From Pictodentalium vernedei (lineage: Eukaryota; Mollusca; Scaphopoda; Dentaliida; Dentaliidae): a stretch of DNA of 64,000 bases. The translations under genes and the position numbers were made by a program. The notes beneath the pieces are model-generated. The model saw only the letters and a program-made list of their open reading frames with translations, was not told the DNA's origin and made no database searches. This document shows positions 1 to 10,277 of this stretch, piece after piece (position 1 is the first letter of the stretch; each line of letters begins with the position of its first letter). The stretch is from contig CM062292.1 of the NCBI GenBank assembly GCA_031216915.1, positions 204,807,262 to 204,871,261 on the forward strand, in the 5' to 3' direction.

Positions 1-22
1 GTCCAGTCCAGAGACAGAGCGT

Positions 23-1534
23 CTACTGCAAATGCCAGAGGACAAAGGTCTCCACCTGATGATTCCAGCGAGTAGCGAAAAGGTCGACCTGAGGACGGCC
101 CCACTGCTCGCAAATCGCCTGAAACACCGACCGATGTAGCATCCATTCGGTTGGAAGGACACTGTCGCGTTGGGACAGGGAGTCTGCTAGGACGTTGAGA
201 AGCCCGGGAATGTGTCGTATGGACACCCGAGCGTTCACATCCCACGCCAACAGAAGAAGATCCTGAGACAGCCGATACATGGGAATCGAATGTGTGCCTC
301 CTTGATTCCGTATGTAGGCCACTACTGTCGAATTGTCCGAAAGAAGTAAGACAATATAGTCCGACAGATGAGGGATCCAAAGCCAAAAACTCAACAGAAG
401 AGCAAGGAGCTCCTTCTGGTTGATATGAAGGCCCACCTGCCCGCTGTCCCACTCACCGTGAGTAGACAGACCGAGAGGATCCAACGTCGCACCCCAGCCC
501 CGATCGCTGGCATCTGCAGTAAGGATGCGATCGGCCAAAGAAAGATCCAACAGAACACCCTGTGTCAGCCAGGGAATATCGGCCCAAGGGTGGAGGTGAC
601 AAAGCAGAGACCGAGGAATAGTGAGTTCTAGGTCCAGCGGATCTATATTCGGACGCCAATGATCCAACAGGAAGCTTTGGAGAGGTCGGACAAACAAGCG
701 ACCGAGCGGAATGAGATCTGTCACCAAACCGCAAAGGCCTAGCATCCGAAGGAAAGTCCTGGCCGAGACTGAGGAGAGGAAGACTGAAGCAGGTTCCGAG
801 CGAGTCAAGGCAGAAAGAATCGTCGCCCGAGCCTGGGGAACCGACACTACATTGAGAAGAGTGTCGAAATCCATCCCCAAATGACGGAATCGCTGAGAAG
901 GAAGAAGATCCGACTTCTCGCGATTGACTCTGAAACCCAGCGACGTTAGCAGGCAAAGAAACTGCCAGACATCGAACTCCAGAACAGCAGCATCGTGGTG
1001 CCGTTGGAGGATGTCGTCTAGGTAGGTTAACGAAGTCACTGCCGACTGAGTGCGGTGGAAAGCAAGCACATGTGACATCAGTCGGGTGAAGGTCCAAGGA
1101 GCCAGGTTCAAACCGAACGGGAGAGCTCTGAATTGATAAACTCGATCCTGAAACGAGAACCGAAGGTATTTCCAAGATGCCAGATGAATGGGTACATGGA
1201 AGTAGGCATCCTTCAGGTCGATACTGGCCGCAAAATCGCCCTGATGAACTGAACGTCGAACCGACCGGAAAGTCTCCATACTGAAACGAGAAGCTATTAT
1301 GTACTCGTTCAGGATACTCAGATCGATGACAGGACGATATTGGCTGTTTTTCTTCGGCACCAAGAAAAGTCTCGAGTAAAACCCCGATGAAAGGATGTTC
1401 CTGACCACCTCGATTGCCACTTTGGAGATGAGATTGTCGATCTCCTGCACCAGAAGGTCCCGACGCAGAGAATCGGAAGGGACCTGCGTCGGAAGGGGCA
1501 CCCGAGATAAACTGGGGTGCCGATGGAAAGACAG
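23..1534 (-). pseudogene. DIRS reverse transcriptase / RNase H, copy A
   Basis: This is the polymerase of a DIRS-type retrotransposon, which copies the element RNA into DNA. Counting from a GTG at 1,501, the palm motif SIDLKDAY is near residues 93-100, the catalytic YLDD near 160-163, and RNase H motifs follow (TADASDRGWG, then LLSDNSTVVAYI and ADSLSQ). There is no ATG: the frame continues upstream into gag and is separated from it only by a TGA at 1,535-1,537. Near the 3' end, around position 40, the frame shifts, and the conserved AFAVDALS motif continues in another frame. Closest relatives here are copy E (39,104-39,857) and copy B (7,973-9,853). The family call is secure; the gene is broken. 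Confidence 0.85.
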
Positions 1535-4049
1535 TCACAGACCGGACTGAATGACGCCGAGGACCCAAGAGTCTGACGTTATCTCTGTCCAACGATCGTA
1601 AAACAGTGACAGCCTTCCCCCGACTGGAGGCGAATCGAGGTGAGAACCTTCACTTGCGGCCTCGACGAGGCCCCCGAGAGGAGAAACCACCTCGGGAAGT
1701 GACAGAGTCCTGAGACTTTCCTGCCTGAGGCTGCCAGCGAGCCTGGCCACTTCGGCCCTTCTTATGTGCAGAAGGAGCAGACGGAGCGAAGGCGTAGCCG
1801 ATGAGGCAGATGCAGCAGCACGCTTGGCGGGCCTGGAACGACCCCCACCCGCAGCAGCAGGTTGGTCAAGCTGTCGCAGCAAAAGCTGGTCCTTCGAATG
1901 ACGAAGAACTTCGCCACGAACAGCTTCCATGGAACCATGGAACAACTGAGGTCCCACCAAAGAGGCAGACCTCAGAACAGCACGTTGCTCAGAAGGAAGA
2001 GATGGTAAAGAATCCAACACCGCATCCCGGCGTGCCAGCTCTAAATTAGCCGTGTTACAGGCGTGAGCGTGTGTCAAGCTCATAAGAGCCTGTGACAAAA
2101 CGTGAAAAGGTGCCTGAGCATCATCAAACTCCCCTGGTGGAAAATATTCAGCCAGAGCAGCGACGACATGGTCCGCGAGAGATAACATACCCAGCATCTC
2201 TCGGGACAGGCCCACCATAGACTCAACTACCAACATCGGGAGAACTGCCGACTTAGGCTTAGTCAACCCGAGGGAAGAAGAATCCTCATCCACAGTAGTC
2301 ATCCTTTGGAAGACTGGTTGAGAGACGGAATCGTAAACACGAAACTGCGATGGAGGCAGAAAGGTGTCAGCTCTAGAAAAGAAGAAACCCTTGAGGGCCT
2401 TAGAACGCATTTTGGCATCTAAGCCCTGGAAGGTCTCAACAACCTGAGCCAATTGCAGAGGACGCAAAGCCTCGGAGCTAGAAGGCTCAACAGGGTTACG
2501 GCGCTCCACAGTGGACCGCAGCCGGACGGTCACAGAAGGCTGATCGGAAGGTTGAACGTCCGGCAATAAGCCAAAGACGAAATCCAAAGCCTGCCCCAAG
2601 ACTGACGAGGGGGGCCCATGACCTTCAAGATACTCATCATCCTCCGTAGCAGAGGAGACGTAGCCCAACTCGGGCTGACCAGCAGAAACCTCCAGTGAAT
2701 ACAGTGCAGTATCCAAGGGGCCAGGAGAGACATCTTGGCGACCGACCAAAGGAGGTTGTGCCTCAGGAGGCACAGGGACGCCAACTTGAGGGTTGTCAGA
2801 AAGCAACCGGGTGAGCGCCAAAACGGCCTGACGCAGGTCATCCTGAGAATCCATCGCAGCAGCATCGCCCGACGGAGTGTCCTCCCAATGGACCCTTCTG
2901 GTAGAAGAACCCAAATCCTCAGAAGAGACCGACGTTGAACGTTGATCGGCAGACAGAAAAGGGATACAGTGAGAAGACACCGGAGGATAGTCCCGATTGT
3001 GACGCCCAGGGGCCATCACTGACCTCTGCGAAACAGAAGGTCCTGCCTGCAAATCCTCTAAAGAGACCGACGGCGCACGTCAATCGGTAGCTGGACCTAG
3101 GACACGGTGCAGAAGACACCAGAGGATTGTCCCAAGAATGACAGGAACCTGTCATTGGCCTCTGCGCGGCAGACGGCCCCAACTGCCCATCCTCTGAGAC
3201 TGACGGCAAGCATCGATCGACACCCAGACTCGGAACACAGTGAGGAATCACCGGAGGAAGGTTCCGAGAGTGACAGCTAACAGGGACTGTCACTGACCGC
3301 TGCCGAACAGCAGGCCCTGGATGCCAACGTCCCTACACCATCCCGCTAGGCGGCACACTAGCAGGGGAAGGAGGAACAATAAACGATTCACTCGGGGCGA
3401 GGAATCACTGCCGAAGCGACCGACCGGCTCAACCGACTAGGAGCAAACCTAGCCAGATGAGGCGGAGCAGACAGCAAACCCACACAGCCCCTCCGCGAGG
3501 CTGAGAGCACACAGACACACCAGCAGATACAGCCTCGGTCCCCCGAGACTGTAGACCATCCCCAGAGGAGATGGAAGAGCCACCATCAGACAGAATAGGA
3601 TCTGGAGTAACAACTTCCTCAGCAACAGTCGACGGTGTAGGAGGCAGATCGGAGAGGGTCCCCGAGCTGACCTCGGAGAAGCTCTCTACAAAAACAGACG
3701 CCTCAAGAGTGGCAGCAGAAGACAAAGAGACCACGGTCTCCTCGTCAGGTATCACTGAACTAGCACCGTCAACAGTTGCAGAGGAACTCGCCACAGAAGA
3801 CAGATCAGAATCCTGTGTGACAGAGTCACCACGTGCACCAGCAGAAATGTCTGCTGCAGCACGGCTACCCTTACCCCGAGAACGAGGGTTCTAGCTCTGG
3901 ACAGAACCACCTTGTTAACAGAAGCCCAGAATTTTGAGGACCAAACCCCACAAATACCACATGCAATTGTTGCAAGTGACACATGTGGAATGGGAGTCGT
4001 CCACATGCTTCACTTGCAAGCAAGAGGTACAAGGAATAGTCTTTGGCAT
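1535..4049 (-). pseudogene. DIRS gag-like ORF, copy A
   Basis: This is the structural protein region. The most likely start is the ATG at 4,047-4,049, because the first 30 residues carry a Cys/His cluster (C7, C10, H20, C23, C26, C29) that also opens gag of copy B. The middle (about 3,050-4,000) is Ser/Thr/Pro-rich and broken into several frames. A 505-codon open frame covers 1,535-3,052. It holds the conserved stretch around TANLELARRDAV, a basic Ala/Arg-rich tail, and the GGRLSLFYDRWTEIT module that normally leads into RT. It ends at a TGA with RT following in the same frame. The gag assignment rests on position and similarity to copy B; sequence conservation in gag is weak. Confidence 0.7.
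2911..3320 (-). repeat. Three tandem repeats of about 137 bp inside gag A
   Basis: Units begin at about 2,913, 3,051 and 3,188, each with a variant of AAATCCTC(A/T)(G/A)AGAGACCGACG followed by similar text containing GAAGACACCRGAGGAT. They lie in the low-complexity middle of gag and add repeated peptide rather than a recognised domain. The spacing (138, then about 136) is not kept in frame throughout. Confidence 0.6.
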
Positions 4050-4299
4050 TATATTAAAATAATCAAGCTTCCTGCCGACGGAAAACAGCACGAAGGTCGT
4101 GTTCACACGTGAGGGAAAAACAAGATGAAGTGTGAAGAAACAAGCAATAATGCTAAAAATTAACATTAATCAATAATAATTTTTGATAGCTTGACAAAAG
4201 GATACAATCCACTTGCACGCTAAGAATGTAGAAAAACACATTTAATAAGTTGTTCACGAAGAATAAACAGCAAAGTAGCACAAGTCACAAAAAAATTTC

Positions 4300-4572
4300 C
4301 GACCATGTACAAATGGCGAAAATAAAAGGAAATGATGTCACGGTTGTTGTGCATGCGCTCGGTAAATGCAAGAGGTGTGCAGAGAGAGTACCTGTAATTC
4401 GAGCGCTTGTCTTGCTCGACCCTTTTTTCGATCTTTTTAGTGCTTTTGAACTCTAGTACTTTTCCAACTCGCTTGGAAAAGATTCTAAAAGCTTGAGTTA
4501 GTTCTGAAGTAGGGCTTGCACTTATGTTACAGCCAATTGTAAACAATTGTGAGTAGGTTGAAAAGAAACTAA
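4300..4572 (-). repeat. Right inverted terminal repeat of DIRS copy A
   Basis: The segment containing GCATGCGCTCGGTAAATG, then CCAATTGTAAACAATTGTG and GTAGGTTG, is the inverse of the left terminal repeat of copy E (36,898-37,170). Its outer end agrees with the right-end complement embedded in the internal complementary region of copy E at 37,251-37,340, which sets the element edge near 4,571. Confidence 0.75.
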
Positions 4573-5596
4573 TTTCCGAATTTTGGTCCAAAATTTTTAA
4601 GTCTGAACCGGGACCCCAAATTTTCAGCCCAAATATGAACCCAGGGATTTGGTTGAACAAACTTGAATCTCACCTCCCAAAGCATGCTGCATACCAGATA
4701 TCAAAAGATTCCTATTGGTAGATCTGAAGAAGATTTTTAAAGAATATTCCTCATATTGCACTAATTTAAACATTTGGGCTCCCATAGAGAGCCCAAATAT
4801 GGACCCAGGGAATTGATTTCAATAAATGTGTGAAACAATCTTCCAGAAATGTTATATGTGAAATTTGAAAGCTTTTGGAGCAGTGGTTTGGGAGAAAAGT
4901 AATGTTAAATGTTTTTCCCATTACCCACAGTGTTAAAAAATGCTGACTCAGCACTTTTTTAAAGTCTCTAAAAAGTACCCCATGATAAAATCGATAGCAA
5001 TTTTTTTTTACCATTCCATTCTGGTGGTCCTAAGGAAGCTTCACACCAAATAAGAATTCTCAGTGCCGTGTAGTTTTGGAGATATGGGTGTTTTAATTTT
5101 TTTCTATTTTTAGCTCCTGCGGTTCCCATTGGACGACGGGAAGAAAAACTGGGCATAAATTAAGTACATGTGACCCAATATGCCCTCATATCAAATTTGG
5201 TTCAAATCTGCCTCTCGGTTTGGAAAATAGAAATTTTGGGCTTGGCAAAAATTCTTGCCCCTCCCATAACGAAGGCAAATATAGCTCCTCGAACTTCTCT
5301 TGAACAAATCTGAGTCTACACCTCAAAAGGAAGCTGCACACCAAATATCAAGTCTCTGCTACTGCTGGTTCATGAGAAGAAGATTTTTAAAGATTTTAGC
5401 ACATTTTTTGGGCGTGGCCCTACCGAGGGGCGGGTCAACGTGATTTGAACAAACTTGAATTGACATATGATAGGGAACATGCACAGCAAATTTTGAATTT
5501 GGTCCAGCAGTTCGTGAGAAGAAGTCGATAATGTAAAGTTAACGACAAACGATGGACGCCAGATGGAAAGTGATCAGTTAAGCTCTCAGGTGAGCT
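4573..5596 (+). mobile_element. Decayed hairpin-ended tandem-repeat element
   Basis: The interval holds diverged repeats of phrases such as GAACAAACTTGAAT, GCTGCAYACCARATATCAA and GAGAAGAAGATTTTTAAAGA. It then has a GATGGACGCC tract, AAGTGAT, and the palindromic end AGCTCTCAGGTGAGCT (5,581-5,596) followed by AAAAAG. This 3' layout matches the better-preserved elements at 29,190-30,918 and 44,041-46,968. No 5' end could be placed, so only the 3' end is well supported. Confidence 0.5.
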
Positions 5597-5599
5597 AAA

Positions 5600-5675
5600 A
5601 AGTAATAAAAATTGAATGGTGAATTTTGTGAATAGTGCTGGCCGGTTTTGGCCATTAAATTGGGTAAAGGGTTAA
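5600..5675. mobile_element. Right end of a piggyBac-like MITE
   Basis: The segment ends in TTGGGTAAAGG-G followed by TTAA (5,672-5,675), the same terminus as the complete element at 34,387-34,632. The preceding text resembles 34,080-34,150. No matching left end is visible, so this is a truncated copy. Confidence 0.45.
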
Positions 5676-6029
5676 TGATCACGCACTGGAATGATCCCAA
5701 TGAGCTCATTTTGGCATGGTTTCATAAGCTTTGTTTTAAAAGTAAGAAATTCGGGTGTAACAAAATTTGCTTGGTGATTTTTTAATATAGTACCTGTAAT
5801 GAACAAAGTTTGCCGATTTGTAAGCTGAAGGTATAAATACAATTTTTAGGTTAAAATATCACTCCCTTGTGTACAATACTGTGATCACAAAAGTGGACAA
5901 AGAAGTTTGAACAGATCATGACTTTCCTCTCCAACAACACTGCAGAATCTTGCCTGCCACGGAAGAAATGTGAACTTGAGGTACTATTTTCATTTGATTT
6001 TCTTGATTTCATGGGATTTTATTCAAGAA
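5676..6029. other. Unassigned spacer
   Basis: AT-rich sequence between the MITE end and DIRS copy B. No coding, repeat or RNA signal was recognised. Confidence 0.5.
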
Positions 6030-6258
6030 GTTAAAAAATTTATAGTAATTTATATATTTTTTATACTTACCAATGACCCAGACTTAGCTGGTGCTAACTC
6101 TAACAAAACCAGGGCCAAACACAAATTTTGCCCCCCAATCCCCAAAATTTGCATCCAAAACCAAAAGAAATCATGTCCTATAGGACCTCCATACTACGCC
6201 CCCACTGCGCATGCGCAGTGTCAAGGACGTCCCGAAATTGGCGCCAATTATCATTCTT
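6030..6258 (+). repeat. Left inverted terminal repeat of DIRS copy B
   Basis: The repeat starts at GTTAAAAAATTTATAG, an edge shared with copy D at 59,141, and contains ACCAATGACCCAGACTTAGC. From about 6,078 to 6,258 it equals the inverse of 12,944-13,125 apart from one substitution (CCCG versus CCTG). The outer 45 bp are specific to this end. Confidence 0.9.
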
Positions 6259-6261
6259 ACT

Positions 6262-6440
6262 GGCAGTGCCTGGTCAGCGCTATGTACTCAGCGGGGAGGC
6301 AAGAGTTCCCAACTCCTGGGAGGGCCATCCCCGTCTGGGTCATTGGTAAGTATAAAAAATATATAAATTACTATAAATTTTTTAACATTTTTATACTGTA
6401 CCAATGACCCAGACTTAGCTGAATAGTAAAAAGGCTGGAG
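6262..6440 (-). repeat. Internal complementary region of DIRS copy B
   Basis: The segment contains GGGTCATTGGTAAGTATAAA, the complement of the left end, joined directly to TTTTTATACTGTACCAATGA, the complement of the right end. It therefore represents a circle junction of the element, as the internal complementary region does in DIRS1, where it is thought to template completion of the ends. Confidence 0.8.
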
Positions 6441-7016
6441 GGCCTAGGACATAGAGGAAAATCCAATAAGCTCAACTATATAATAAAGAGGTAACCCCTT
6501 AAGGAGAAAAGGAGTATTAGGCTTTACATGTATCTTTCTTATTTAATATTAAATTAGAAAGATACAATACCCTTAATAATTGAGCACAATAATATTCATG
6601 TTCTCTATTAACATCCAGTATAACCCTTATACTAATTATTTTTAAAGTAAGCCAATAAATAAAGTAGTCCAGAGAATTGAGACTCTTTATAATCTTTTAA
6701 AAGTGTCCGAGTATTGTATATTAAAGCCCGTTTGACACTTGACATATACAAATGCTTCACACCGAGCTACACTTTAAAAATAAGACATGAATGAATTTTA
6801 ACATTAATATTACACTTTAAAACCATCCCGGAAGCGACTCAGAAATACTGACTTTGGAGGAGGCATTCCCTTGCTTTTCACTATAAAGCAGGTGACCTAA
6901 GGGAACACCCCCCCCCCCCTTCCCCTTGCCCTGGGTCAAATAGCCCAGAGCGAAGAGGGCAGCTGGACGGAGTCACTGCCGGAACAGAAAGCCTGCATAA
7001 CTATAGTTGCAACTGT
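6441..7016 (-). other. 3' non-coding region of DIRS copy B
   Basis: Non-coding sequence between the recombinase stop and the internal complementary region, with a C-tract at about 6,909. The block around GGGTCAAATAGCCCAGAGCG is conserved in copy D near 60,040, so it belongs to the element. Confidence 0.6.
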
Positions 7017-10000
7017 TTAGTGGACGACATTCTGAGCAACAGATAACGGACCTAAACAATGCAGGTCTCCAGAAATGGACTCAATATTTCTGAGATAAAA
7101 ATTCGTGAATGTGGATGGCTGAGACCAATAAGCAGCCTTCATTAAATCTGTAATAGCAACACTATTAGCATAAGCCCAAGAAGTAGCAAGAGCTCTTACT
7201 TCATGAGTGGAAATCTTGAGCACAGACTGCTGAGAAGAAGATAAACTCTCATAAGCAGTACGGATAGTTAATTGAATCCATCTAGCAATAGAATGGACCG
7301 AAATGTCCCTTCTATTAGGCATCAAAGACAGAAAGAAACGTTTCCGTCCCTTTCTGATAAACTGAGATCTCTGTTTATAGATACGTAACGCTCTAACAGG
7401 ACAGAGTAAAGGCCTACGCCCGTCTGAAGACGGAAGAGCCTTAATAACAATAGGTTCCGGATATTTATTAGGAGCCTGATTCTTAGCTAAAAAACCCACA
7501 TTAGTAGTGAAGGTGATAGTGTTCCCGACACTACGATAGTGAGAATCATCCACCGACAGTGCATGAAGCTCACTGACTCTTCTAGCAGAAGAGAAAGCTA
7601 AGAGAAAAGCTGTCTTATAAGATAAGAATTTGAAATCTACTGTCCCAAGAGGTTCAAATGGCTTTTCCTTCAATTTAAGAAGAACCCAAGCTAAATTCCA
7701 TTTAGGAATTAATCTAAGAGTTCTGGGTCTATTTATCGAGAAGTTTCTAACCAACTTAGATAAAGAGACATTAGATCCAATTTGTAAACTATCATGATGT
7801 GCATAGGTATCAGATAACATAGACCTATAACCCTTAATAGTAACAGGCTGCAGTTTGATTTCGTCAAACAAATATACTAGAAAGTTTGCAATGTCTGGTA
7901 TAGAGGGATCGAAAATATCTACAGAATGATCCCTACACCAACGACGAAAAACCTTCCACTTAGCCGCATAGTTTAGCGAAGAGGAGGTCCTCCTACAGTT
8001 AGAAATCGCGTCCACTGCTCGTCCTGTAAAGTGCTTGCCATGCAAGAAGGACCGCACAATGGAAAAACGTGAAGGTTGAGACCTTGCGGGTTGTGATGGA
8101 GTTGACGCGATTTCCCCTGCGAAAGAAGATCCTCCCGTGGAGGAAGCTTTCGCGGTAGATCCCACAACAGACACCTGAGTAGATTTATCCATGGTCTCTG
8201 TGGCGACAGAGATGCTACCAACAGAATCTTGCATTGAGATTGTTTTATCTTTAGCAATACTTGTTGAACTAACGGCACTGGAGGATACGCATATCCTATC
8301 ATTCCGTCCCAAGGGATCGACAGAGCGTCTACTGCAAATGCTCTTGGATCCGGACACGGAGACACATACGTCTGCAACTGATTGTTGAGATGTGTCGCAA
8401 ATAAGTCTATCATTGGCCGTTCCCGTTGGTAGCAAATCTGATTGAATACTTGTTTGTTGAGAGTCCACTCCGACGGCAACAAGCGACCCTTTCGTGAAAG
8501 GGAGTCTGCTAGCACATTCAGACGACCCGGTATGTGACGGACCGAAAGAAGAACCTGATGTTCTAGCGCAAACAGAAGGATTCTTTCTGTTAGATTGAAC
8601 AACGGAACTGAATGAGTGCCTCCCTGATTCCGTATATACGCCACTACTGTCGTATTGTCGGATAGGATTTGGACATGAGCATTGTGAATAATGTCCATCC
8701 AATGACGTAACGCAAGCCAAATTGACATCATTTCCTTGATGTTTATGTGCTTGCACAGGAATTGCGGATCCCAAAGACCCTGCCATCTCGAATCCGTTGG
8801 GATCAATGATGCACCCCAACCTGTTTGACGGGCATCCGTCATAATGGTAAAACTCGGATCCGGCAACTGCAGCGGAACTCCCTGAGTTAACCACTGAATG
8901 TTTGCCCAAGTCTGAATCTCTTGTTTCACTTGATCTGACAAGAGAACGTCTACGTCGAGCGAATGAATTTTCACACTCCAATTCTGAGTCAAGAAAATTT
9001 GGAGAGGACGCGTGCGTAACCGCCCCATCGGAATGAGATCCGCAGCGGCTCCGCACAGACCTATCAGTCTCATAAATTCTCTCGCTGTGACTTTGTCTGC
9101 GTGCAGACAATAGCGAGCGTAACAACTGACTAATTTCGCTCTGGTTAACGGCAGACGAACAAGATTGTTGTGCGTCTCGAAGCTCATTCCCAGATGAGTG
9201 AATGACTTGGACGACACCAGATCCGACTTCTCCTCGTTTACTATAAAACCGAGACGTCGGAGCAATAGAAGTAGATTCTGAACATCGTTCTGGAGCGTTA
9301 ACTCGTTGCCGTACCTCTGAAGAATGTCGTCCAGGTAGGCCGACGTTACCGCAGACGAATGAGCTCGGAAATAGATCATTACCGAGTTCATTACCCGAGT
9401 GAAAGCCCAGGGTGCTAGATTCAGTCCGAAGCACATAGCCCGGAATTGATACACCACTCCTAGGACTGCGAAGCGTAGATACTTTCTGAATATCGGATGT
9501 ACCATGACGTGAAAGTACGCATCTTTGAGATCTATGCTTGTTGCATAATCGTTCACCCGAATACTCGCTCTGACCGACCGAATCGTCTCCATATAAAATT
9601 TCGGAGCGACGATCAGCTTGTTTATCCAGCTCAAATCCATAACTGGACGGAACGAGCCGTCTGGTTTCGGAACCAGAAACAGATGGCTGTAGAATCCCGG
9701 AGTCTCCTGGTTTTCTACGACCTCTAGCGCATTCTTCATTAAAAGAGACTGCACCTCTGATAACAGAGCGTCTCTTTTCTGCGGATTTGACGGAAGTTGA
9801 GTCCACTTTGGACTTCGAGTTAATGGAGGCTTTCGTTTGAAGGATATCCGAAGTCACTCCTCTCACCCAAGGGTCGTCCGTAATCGACGCCCATTCTTGT
9901 GAAAAGCTCGACAACCTTCCACCAACCGGTACGCGATAGAGGTTTAAGCCATCACCTCCTGGACCTGCGAGGCCTGCGGTAGGAGAAACCACATCCTCCA

Positions 10001-10277
10001 CGACCCGCACCTCGTCCCGTCGACCTCGGGGCGTCCGACTGGTTGTCCTGGCCCGAAGGACGTCCCGAACGAGAGTCGCTACCCTGACGGTCTCTCGAAT
10101 AAGACCAAGAGGACGCACCGGAACCTCTATAGGAACCTCTCTTGGGCGCATTAGACCCAGAAGTGCCTGTCTTATTCTTGTCTGCTGTATCCGCCTTCTT
10201 AGAAGCAGATTTGAACAACAGAGAATCCGAAGCTTTCTTTGTAATTTTATCATAAATAGCAGAAAGCTTGCCGTCAA
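7017..10277 (-). CDS. DIRS tyrosine recombinase, in a long open frame overlapping RT
   Basis: The last 330 residues of this 1,086-codon open frame are a tyrosine recombinase that would integrate the circular DNA copy. An N-terminal core-binding region is at about residues 760-860. The catalytic set is visible as R900 (ARRVSEL), H1025 and R1028 (THEVR), W1051 and nucleophile Y1061 (NFYLRN). Residues up to about 745 overlap the RT gene in another frame and look like a frame shadow rich in Ser, Arg and Gly. The first part also contains the GGRLSSF...W..ITDDPWV module that belongs upstream of RT. The true start is unknown and probably lies near 8,100-8,200. The recombinase frame itself is intact. 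Confidence 0.85.
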   Translation of the reverse strand: MTASFLLFMIKLQRKLRILCCSNLLLRRRIQQTRIRQALLGLMRPREVPIEVPVRPLGLIRETVRVATLVRDVLRARTTSRTPRGRRDEVRVVEDVVSPTAGLAGPGGDGLNLYRVPVGGRLSSFSQEWASITDDPWVRGVTSDILQTKASINSKSKVDSTSVKSAEKRRSVIRGAVSFNEECARGRRKPGDSGILQPSVSGSETRRLVPSSYGFELDKQADRRSEILYGDDSVGQSEYSGERLCNKHRSQRCVLSRHGTSDIQKVSTLRSPRSGVSIPGYVLRTESSTLGFHSGNELGNDLFPSSFVCGNVGLPGRHSSEVRQRVNAPERCSESTSIAPTSRFYSKRGEVGSGVVQVIHSSGNELRDAQQSCSSAVNQSEISQLLRSLLSARRQSHSERIYETDRSVRSRCGSHSDGAVTHASSPNFLDSELECENSFARRRRSLVRSSETRDSDLGKHSVVNSGSSAAVAGSEFYHYDGCPSNRLGCIIDPNGFEMAGSLGSAIPVQAHKHQGNDVNLACVTSLDGHYSQCSCPNPIRQYDSSGVYTESGRHSFSSVVQSNRKNPSVCARTSGSSFGPSHTGSSECASRLPFTKGSLVAVGVDSQQTSIQSDLLPTGTANDRLICDTSQQSVADVCVSVSGSKSICSRRSVDPLGRNDRICVSSSAVSSTSIAKDKTISMQDSVGSISVATETMDKSTQVSVVGSTAKASSTGGSSFAGEIASTPSQPARSQPSRFSIVRSFLHGKHFTGRAVDAISNCRRTSSSLNYAAKWKVFRRWCRDHSVDIFDPSIPDIANFLVYLFDEIKLQPVTIKGYRSMLSDTYAHHDSLQIGSNVSLSKLVRNFSINRPRTLRLIPKWNLAWVLLKLKEKPFEPLGTVDFKFLSYKTAFLLAFSSARRVSELHALSVDDSHYRSVGNTITFTTNVGFLAKNQAPNKYPEPIVIKALPSSDGRRPLLCPVRALRIYKQRSQFIRKGRKRFFLSLMPNRRDISVHSIARWIQLTIRTAYESLSSSQQSVLKISTHEVRALATSWAYANSVAITDLMKAAYWSQPSTFTNFYLRNIESISGDLHCLGPLSVAQNVVH
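7973..9853 (-). CDS. DIRS RT - RNase H - Dam-like methyltransferase polyprotein
   Basis: The enzyme copies the element RNA and removes the RNA strand. Numbered from a GTG at 9,754, RT motifs are SIDLKDAY (73-80), RAMCFGLNLAPW and the catalytic YLDD (140-143). RNase H acidic residues are D307, E341, D366 and D417. After it come DLFATHLNN (450-458), VDALS near 476 and YAYPP (488-492), the pattern of the adenine-methyltransferase-like domain attached to RT in DIRS elements. The methyltransferase activity itself is inference. The frame opens at 9,853 just after a TGA, and conserved RT sequence (ISFKRKPPL) starts there, so there is no ATG. Expression presumably relied on fusion or frameshift from gag. 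It is intact from 9,853 to the stop. Confidence 0.88.
   Translation of the reverse strand, partial: LRISFKRKPPLTRSPKWTQLPSNPQKRDALLSEVQSLLMKNALEVVENQETPGFYSHLFLVPKPDGSFRPVMDLSWINKLIVAPKFYMETIRSVRASIRVNDYATSIDLKDAYFHVMVHPIFRKYLRFAVLGVVYQFRAMCFGLNLAPWAFTRVMNSVMIYFRAHSSAVTSAYLDDILQRYGNELTLQNDVQNLLLLLRRLGFIVNEEKSDLVSSKSFTHLGMSFETHNNLVRLPLTRAKLVSCYARYCLHADKVTAREFMRLIGLCGAAADLIPMGRLRTRPLQIFLTQNWSVKIHSLDVDVLLSDQVKQEIQTWANIQWLTQGVPLQLPDPSFTIMTDARQTGWGASLIPTDSRWQGLWDPQFLCKHINIKEMMSIWLALRHWMDIIHNAHVQILSDNTTVVAYIRNQGGTHSVPLFNLTERILLFALEHQVLLSVRHIPGRLNVLADSLSRKGRLLPSEWTLNKQVFNQICYQRERPMIDLFATHLNNQLQTYVSPCPDPRAFAVDALSIPWDGMIGYAYPPVPLVQQVLLKIKQSQCKILLVASLSPQRPWINLLRCLLWDLPRKLPPREDLLSQGKSRQLHHNPQGLNLHVFPLCGPSCMASTLQDEQWTRFLTVGGPPLR

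Larger units (their letters stand above)
1..4572 (-). mobile_element. DIRS-type retrotransposon, copy A (left part outside window)
   Basis: Reading on the minus strand, the order is right terminal repeat (about 4,300-4,572), gag from 4,049, then RT/RNase H down to the window edge. A tyrosine-recombinase gene would lie beyond position 1. The terminal repeat matches, inverted, the left terminal repeat of copy E at 36,898-37,170, so A and E form one subfamily distinct from B, C and D. The coding part is GC-richer than the flanks. Stops and frame changes show that the copy is inactive as sequenced. Confidence 0.85.

Noticed and set aside
453..1592. 379-codon frame overlapping RT of copy A
   Set aside because: No domain; it is the second-frame shadow of RT. 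Kept only as an observation on the overlapping frame, not as a gene.
5970..6407. 145-codon plus-strand frame over the DIRS terminal repeat
   Set aside because: It is the translation of the inverted terminal repeat and appears wherever that repeat occurs.
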